Source of the DNA: Pristionchus mayeri
Taxonomy: Eukaryota > Nematoda > Chromadorea > Rhabditida > Neodiplogasteridae
DNA length: 64,000 nucleotides
NCBI GenBank assembly: GCA_036245805.1
Contig: BTRK01000006.1
Location: forward strand, 17,702,365-17,766,364
Direction: 5' to 3'
The notes under the pieces are model-generated. The model saw nothing but the letters and a program-made list of their open reading frames with translations, made no database searches and had not been told where the DNA came from. Shown here piece by piece: positions 62,701 through 64,000 of the stretch (position 1 is the first letter of the stretch; every line of letters starts with the position of its first letter). A program made the translations under genes and the position numbers.

Positions 62701-64000
62701 TATTTCGCAGCTTGCTGATTAGATTACAGATAGAGGTCCCACGTGTTTGCGTTTATCAGCATCACCTACACTTGAACTATCCCCCAATAGCTTCACATAG
62801 GGATGGAAAACCTGCGCTTTCAGAAAATGGACACTAAAAATGATCAACAAAAGCCAAATTATGATCGGATCGGCCAATTTTTGGATTTTCAAGAAATCTC
62901 ATTTTTGAAAAGGGGGTGATGCGAGGTCTCATATTTCACTAATGATGAAGTAGCCCCATAATGTAAGATTAAAGCGCCCCTATATACTAGCCAGTCTATA
63001 TAACACATAAGGCAAGAAAGATGCGATCTCACATGGGATTTCTTTCAAGATTGTATGATTAGTTGTTTCCGAATTCTGTGCATGATTAGGCTAGCACCGA
63101 TTTCAACCACATTTTCGAGAGCGCATTCATGGTTCTTCTCAATAATGTATGTGAAGATGCCCAGCCAATATTTCCTGCAAAACCATAGCGAGCCCAAGTA
63201 TTTCAATATTTATTTGAGAAATTCACTTGTGGATAACATTCGTTTTCTTGTATGATTTAAAAGCAAGACACAATTCAGATACATCATAATAAGTGTGAAC
63301 TCTACTCCTAAATCATGCTACGGACTTGTACTGATGATTCGCAGGGTGCTTTTTATGTTACTTTGAACTGCACCTCTAAAATTGGAAAAAAAAACTTCAG
63401 CCTGATATATTAAAGATCAAAGAACAGAGGCCAAACTCACTTGATTCTGGCGACCATTCCGTAGACGAGTCTCAAGAGGAGTTTGAGTAGATGGGAGGAG
63501 TGATCACCGTCGTTAGAGGGATGGAAGAAAGTCTCGGTGAGAGTCATCAAACGAGTTAGACACGACTGCGCACTGGAAATGGAGAGGAGAAAAGAGTTTG
63601 ATGATATGCGGATCAAGATTAACGGTAATATTTAAAGCTACGAGTTATAGTTAACAACAACAATTTGTCGTTATCGACCTGACTGTTCCTAGTCACGCGC
63701 AGTCAATACTAGCCTTCAGATGCACGCAATGTCAGAAGAATGGCTTCGTCTAACGACAAAACAAACGTACTCCTTCTCGACTCCAATCATGTACACCAGC
63801 CAGACCGTTGCATTCTCCAGAGGGAATGTCTGCAAAGAAACAATAATTAATACGGCACTCCATCTATGATCACCCTCATTCTTAGACCATTCTAAGACAT
63901 GACAATTTTGAACCGCCAATGATCCACGAGTGACTGGATATTTACTTGAAATTACACCGGCCAGGCTTAAGGAGAAGTACCCAAGAACTAATAAACCAAT
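17876..64000 (-). CDS. psme-4: Proteasome activator PA200/BLM10 (PSME4), 5' end outside window
   Basis: PA200 is a HEAT-repeat dome that caps the 20S proteasome and promotes ATP- and ubiquitin-independent degradation, mainly in the nucleus. Exons, 5' to 3' on the minus strand: 63771-63829, 63441-63572, 61270-61390, 61010-61116, 60811-60940, 59562-59636, 59327-59416, 56464-56516, 56089-56166, 55693-55773, 53477-53600, 52982-53074, 52567-52707, 48290-48406, 47954-48102, 47795-47884, 44752-44816, 43713-43804, 42040-42156, 40257-40349, 39911-40036, 33916-34011, 30026-30125, 29024-29169, 26333-26414, 26116-26162, 25111-25195, 20627-20758, 20314-20387, 19870-20009, 19317-19391, 18876-18956, 18623-18709, 18176-18244, 17876-17941. 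Diagnostic pieces include [29 protein letters not shown] and the C-terminal Phe-Thr-Glu-Asp-Gln block. Phases match at nearly every join. Oddities: a frameshift in 33916-34011, no exons found between 20758 and 25111, and a C-terminus ending Tyr-Phe-Val. Confidence 0.92.
21381..22711. repeat. Long palindrome (foldback element), arms about 640-660 bp
   Basis: The left half from 21381 is repeated almost exactly in reverse complement ending at 22711, centred near 22050 with a short loop. It has no coding capacity. It lies in the 4.35 kb PSME4 interval where exons are missing. A left flank near 21073 (TTAGGATGTCCCGAAAG) and a right flank near 22828-22848 look like different mariner-type ends. Confidence 0.9.
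22848..23967. repeat. Second long palindrome, arms about 540 bp
   Basis: Starts ACATGCATTAATC and ends GATTAATGCATGT, with near-identical arms around a centre near 23400. The same ORF of about 95 codons appears on both arms in opposite strands, which shows it is an artefact of the inverted repeat and not a gene. Confidence 0.9.
23968..25110. other. Intron DNA with foldback fragment and one candidate exon
   Basis: 24150-24230 is a fragment shared with the foldbacks near 30340 and 45340-45560 (AGCTCATCTGGGAGCTGATA). Minus-strand 24225-24290 could be a short PSME4 exon (Ile-Phe-Glu-Ile-Ile-Met-Gln-Lys-Tyr, then Gly-Asp-Glu-Thr-Phe-Tyr), because human PA200 has a similar helix in the missing block, but its borders are poor. 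The rest is AT-rich without signal. Confidence 0.35.
25262..25440 (-). repeat. Copy 1 of a three-copy coding-like segment
   Basis: On the minus strand this reads [13 protein letters not shown], then Phe-Ala-Val-Pro-Asp-Leu. Related copies lie at about 45725-45905 and 46760-46955. It is flanked by stops or indels here. It may be a fragment of a transposon ORF or of an exon; the origin is not settled. Confidence 0.5.
25618..25964. repeat. Inverted-repeat element with about 95 bp arms
   Basis: The left end CACGAAGACAGCCTAGATCG is matched in reverse complement at the right end. The centre (25720-25860) is unrelated to the arms. It is a MITE-like element in a PSME4 intron. Confidence 0.75.
26550..26812. 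repeat. Foldback rich in GATAACGAGCTCGTTA
   Basis: Two blocks carrying the palindrome AACGAGCTCGTT (near 26590 and 26748) face each other, along with CGTTATCCC and GGGATAACG. A related family member is at about 51095-51450. Confidence 0.55.
26877..28458 (-). mobile_element. Decayed maT/Tc1-mariner element
   Basis: Terminal repeats CAGGGTGTCGCAAAATTACC and its near-complement are flanked by TA (26875-26876, 28459-28460). A shattered transposase runs on the minus strand from about 28300 down to 27000. Recognisable bits are [11 protein letters not shown] (second catalytic Asp), a broken Ser-Pro-Asp-Arg-Asn-Pro and a C-terminal Arg-Leu-Arg-Ala-Cys-Ile near Gly-Gly-His-Ile-Glu. There are several frameshifts. 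It sits in the PSME4 intron between exons 26333-26414 and 29024-29169. Confidence 0.85.
28490..28718. repeat. Foldback MITE beside the decayed maT element
   Basis: Arms of about 100 bp (left GAGAATAGAAAGCGTACCAAG, matched at the right end) enclose a short centre near 28600. Duplicated short ORFs on both arms are artefacts. Confidence 0.75.
29390..29935. repeat. Degenerate tandem repeat block with ATACGGTA units
   Basis: Four to five imperfect copies of a unit of about 80-180 bp containing GTATACGGTAG, a TTTCTGCGATT piece and CACCATGGTGTG. A larger sub-block (TACGGTAATCATAAG... versus TACGGTAGTCATAAA...) occurs twice, at about 29636 and 29862. No coding frame. Intronic in PSME4. Confidence 0.7.
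30195..32015. repeat. Nested palindrome about 1.8 kb
   Basis: Outer arms (30200-30400 and 31885-32010) and inner arms (about 30590-31090 and 31130-31640) pair with only scattered mismatches. There is a mariner-like end (GTGTCCGGAAAGTTCGT) near 31663. It lies in the PSME4 intron between exons 30026-30125 and 33916-34011. Confidence 0.85.
32095..32308. mobile_element. AGTTACC TTAA MITE, copy A
   Basis: Short inverted ends AGTTACCTACCC and GGGTAACT are flanked by TTAA (32091-32094, 32309-32312). It is about 90% identical by eye to copy B at 46446-46677. No ORF of its own. Confidence 0.8.
32402..33840. repeat. Foldback family FB-1, arms about 480-700 bp
   Basis: The left end AAAACACAAACTCATCCAAT is matched by the right end. 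Near-perfect arms carry the same ORF twice on opposite strands. Inner parts are shared with the larger foldbacks at 34042-39372 and 57440-59215 (for example the GAGATTCAGAAGG and CTATCTTTTC...GAAACG segments), so these three form one family. Confidence 0.88.
33916..34011 (-). other. psme-4: PSME4 exon with a one-base frameshift
   Basis: The exon opens with Gly-Ala-Leu-Tyr-Met-Leu, the expected continuation of the preceding exon (39911-40036, phase 0). It ends in Gln-Asp-Trp-Glu-Ile, then Lys-Val-Trp-Pro-Ala-Leu-Val, which joins in phase to the next exon (30026-30125). The two halves are in different frames: the exon is 96 nt where 95 would keep both. The extra base is most simply placed in the AAA of GCAAACAGG near 33958-33964. 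It may be a sequencing error, an allele, or a sign that the gene is dying. Confidence 0.75.
34541..37752 (-). mobile_element. Candidate non-autonomous LTR retrotransposon
   Basis: Direct repeats of 293-294 bp (34541-35943, interrupted by a mariner element, and 37460-37752) differ at only a few positions. On the minus strand the repeat begins TGTCAAGG and is immediately preceded, next to the 34541-35943 copy, by a purine tract (GTAAAGGAGGGAAGA) in the position of a polypurine tract. A TGG that could start a primer site lies a few bases inside the other repeat. The 1.5 kb interior has a Ser-rich, gag-like stretch on the minus strand near 36660-36860 with stops, and no pol. Target duplication is not clean. 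Confidence 0.65.
34607..35713. mobile_element. Mariner-type element inserted into an LTR
   Basis: Ends TTAGGTTGAGCCTTAAGTTT and its complement, with TA on each side. The other LTR copy (37526-37527) shows the same site unoccupied with a single TA, giving a direct before/after comparison. Length 1107 bp, no transposase ORF. Confidence 0.92.
38752..39053. mobile_element. ~300 bp insert in the FB-2 right arm
   Basis: The left arm of the foldback runs through the equivalent point (near 34350) without this sequence, so it is an insertion. Ends read GTTGT and ACAAC. The interior is GC-rich with no ORF. Confidence 0.6.
40617..42002. repeat. Foldback FB-5, arms about 650 bp
   Basis: Left end CAGTAGTGGCCAAAATTCTA and right end form inverted repeats that run almost to the centre near 41330. 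A diverged half copy is at about 48486-49370. It occupies the PSME4 intron between exons 40257-40349 and 42040-42156. Confidence 0.87.
42667..43533. repeat. Foldback with terminal poly-G / poly-C tracts
   Basis: Ends ATAGCTGTCC and GGACAGCTAT. Just inside them are a run of about 24 G (42688-42711) and a run of C (about 43497-43510). Arms of about 300 bp contain many TACCGTA units. The G-run could form a quadruplex. Intronic in PSME4. Confidence 0.85.
43936..44004 (+). pseudogene. tRNA-like relic
   Basis: TAGCTCAGTGATT (43941 on) resembles an A box and GGTTCGATTCC (43984-43994) is a good B box. A D-arm and T-arm can be drawn, but the acceptor and anticodon stems do not pair. It is followed by sequence shared, inverted, with about 52440-52500, so it is probably the head of a dispersed tRNA-derived element. 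Confidence 0.55.
44407..44499 (-). pseudogene. psme-4: Duplicated copy of a PSME4 exon
   Basis: This repeats exon 43713-43804 (both begin Leu-Thr-Ser-Pro-Ser-Gly and contain Ile-Arg-Gly, then Val-Leu-Ala-Ala-Met), with a good acceptor and a GTAAGA donor. It carries a small internal duplication and its donor phase does not suit the next exon. It lies about 600 bp upstream of the real exon in transcript order. It is probably a dead exon duplicate; an alternative exon is possible but phase argues against it. Confidence 0.75.
45187..45700. repeat. Inverted repeat inside the 44903-47469 element
   Basis: Arms of about 230 bp include AGCTCATCTGGGAGCTGATA, shared with 24155-24230 and 30340-30390. 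It marks a dispersed foldback family. Confidence 0.8.
45725..45905 (-). repeat. Copy 2 of the coding-like segment (best preserved)
   Basis: Open for about 60 codons on the minus strand: [26 protein letters not shown], ending before a GTATCA that could be a donor. See copies at 25262-25440 and 46760-46955. Confidence 0.5.
46446..46677. mobile_element. AGTTACC TTAA MITE, copy B
   Basis: Same family and orientation as 32095-32308, flanked by TTAA (46442-46445, 46678-46681). Inserted within the 44903-47469 element. Confidence 0.8.
46760..46955 (+). repeat. Copy 3 of the coding-like segment (inverted)
   Basis: On the plus strand it reads [11 protein letters not shown]. It pairs with 45725-45905 as the outer part of an inverted repeat within the 44903-47469 element, with more changes. 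Confidence 0.5.
48486..49370. repeat. Diverged half copy of foldback FB-5
   Basis: Follows the left arm of 40617-42002 (shared pieces TCACTGAGAAATCG, TCTTTCGGGCTTTC, CTCCTTTGACGAGC) but without a full right arm. Intronic in PSME4. Confidence 0.7.
49383..50662 (-). mobile_element. maT (DD37D) Tc1-mariner element, nearly intact
   Basis: Terminal repeats CAGGGTGCGGAGAAAGTATG and complement are flanked by TA (49381-49382, 50663-50664). Length 1280 bp with a single transposase on the minus strand. It is inserted in the PSME4 intron between exons 48290-48406 and 52567-52707, in the same orientation as the host gene. Confidence 0.92.
49504..50522 (-). pseudogene. maT transposase with one stop and one frameshift
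   Basis: This cut-and-paste transposase binds the terminal repeats and inserts at TA. Start ATG at 50522-50520; stop below 49504; about 340 codons, the usual length. The N-terminal half has paired helix-turn-helix regions and an Arg-Met-Gly-Arg-Pro linker. The first catalytic Asp is in Tyr-Ser-Asp-Glu-Lys, the second in Phe-Gln-Gln-Asp-Ser, and the third in Asn-Pro-Leu-Asp-Phe with 37 residues between the last two, which fits the maT (DD37D) subfamily. Two lesions: TAA at codon 10, and a one-base loss near 50000 that splits it into a 5' ORF of at least 142 codons and a 155-codon 3' ORF. All three catalytic Asp codons survive, so it decayed recently. Confidence 0.9.
51095..51450. repeat. Foldback related to 26550-26812
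   Basis: Blocks with TAACGAGACCGC and its complement (near 51105, 51205, 51340) and GGTCCCGTTA face each other. A short TGAATGAACCTTGAA tandem repeat lies just left, at 51025-51095. Intronic. Confidence 0.55.
51809..52124. repeat. Inverted-repeat MITE, arms about 120 bp
   Basis: Left arm AGAGACTTTTCGACTCAGTG and right arm pair with few mismatches, including GTGCGAAAAATCGAATTCGC. A partial relative is at about 53125-53200. Confidence 0.8.
52130..52500. repeat. Inverted copy of the 44010-44350 repeat
   Basis: The two regions are reverse complements over about 340 bp (for example ACGTGCCGCA and GACATGTCGATATCTACATA). It is a dispersed element, and the copy at 44 kb lies between the tRNA relic and the duplicated PSME4 exon. 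Confidence 0.75.
53848..54177 (-). other. GC-rich island in a PSME4 intron, origin unknown
   Basis: Base composition is clearly richer in G+C than the intron around it. A 75-codon frame is open on the minus strand (54177-53950) with Arg/Ser-rich sequence, and another is open on the plus strand. No splice sites fit the PSME4 frame and no family is recognised. It could be a retroelement or exon fragment. Confidence 0.35.
54190..55692. other. Intron DNA without recognisable feature
   Basis: AT-rich. A run shared by 54600-54730 and 55130-55215 (ACATGCCCA, TTTTCG near CCCAGATTTT) hints at a weak repeat, but no clear element. Confidence 0.4.
56548..56570. repeat. Solo mariner-like end
   Basis: TTAGGTTGTTCGGAAAG follows TA. 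No partner end was found downstream, so this is a fragment. Confidence 0.4.
57168..57513. repeat. TIR element inserted at the left side of FB-3
   Basis: AATAACCCTATTTGACGTGC and its complement form the ends. The interior near 57440-57480 already matches the FB-3 left arm, so the two are interleaved. Confidence 0.6.
57440..59215. repeat. Foldback family member FB-3
   Basis: Arms carry the same landmarks as FB-1 and FB-2 (GAGATTCAGAAGG, GACTCACTTTCAACAGATGA, AAGTACTTCTCAC). The centre is near 58400. Arms are more diverged than in FB-1, suggesting an older insertion. Intronic in PSME4. Confidence 0.8.
59009..59070. repeat. Poly-G / poly-C hairpin
   Basis: A run of about 16 G, then TGCCCATCCGTATGGGCA, then a run of about 18 C: a GC-only stem with a self-complementary centre, inside the FB-3 right arm. 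Confidence 0.85.
61933..62516. repeat. Foldback FB-8, arms about 270 bp
   Basis: Left end ACCTTCAACTTTCAACGGTC is matched at the right end near 62515. Arms include CTGACGTCAGC-like and TCTTTCGAATGAGC segments. It lies in the PSME4 intron between exons 61270-61390 and 63441-63572. A mariner-like end (TTAGGCTGAGTCATAAG) is at about 61565. Confidence 0.8.
62520..63440. other. Intron DNA without recognisable feature
   Basis: AT-rich intronic sequence with no paired repeats, coding exon or RNA gene that I can support. Confidence 0.4.

Overview
The window looks like nematode nuclear DNA. Genes are cut into many small exons (most 40-150 bp) joined by GT-AG introns. Exons are GC-rich against AT-rich introns. 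The introns are scattered with short TACGGTAG/TACTGTAG-type motifs and with mariner, maT and foldback elements. The style resembles a clade V (diplogastrid, Pristionchus-like) genome, but that is inference; no sequence here fixes the species.

Layout. (1) 1-947 holds only a worn mariner-like remnant. (2) 948-5944 (+) is a ~19-exon gene for a basic, Ser/Lys-rich protein of about 542 residues, with three copies of a 'FEND ... LQW' module that I do not recognise. (3) 6422-8394 (-) is a six-exon gene for a 229-residue hydrophobic multi-pass membrane protein with a Gln/Pro-rich tail; it converges on gene 2. (4) 9745-11156 (-) is an intron-containing ribosomal protein L3 pseudogene. (5) 11608-14711 (-) is a BTB/POZ gene of the nematode BATH-like type, with a 1.25 kb mariner-type element in one intron. 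(6) 14712-17875 has no complete gene: MITEs, a tRNA-like relic inside a TIR element, and one orphan exon. (7) 17876 to the right edge (-) is one enormous gene, the proteasome activator PA200/BLM10 (PSME4). I located 35 exons, with reading phase matching across nearly all junctions. It spans more than 46 kb for about 1,140 located codons, because its introns are packed with nested transposons and long inverted repeats. The 5' end lies beyond the window.

The ordinary biology is a proteasome cap, a ribosomal relic, a BTB adaptor candidate and two nematode-type genes. The unusual part is the PSME4 locus. It has several introns that would fold into hairpins with arms of hundreds of nucleotides, a composite LTR/mariner/foldback nest, a one-base frameshift in a conserved exon, a missing block of roughly 350 residues where two long palindromes sit, and a Tyr-Phe-Val C-terminus in place of the Tyr-Tyr-Ala of human and yeast homologues. 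All family assignments come from reading translated sequence and from memory of the families; no database search was run.
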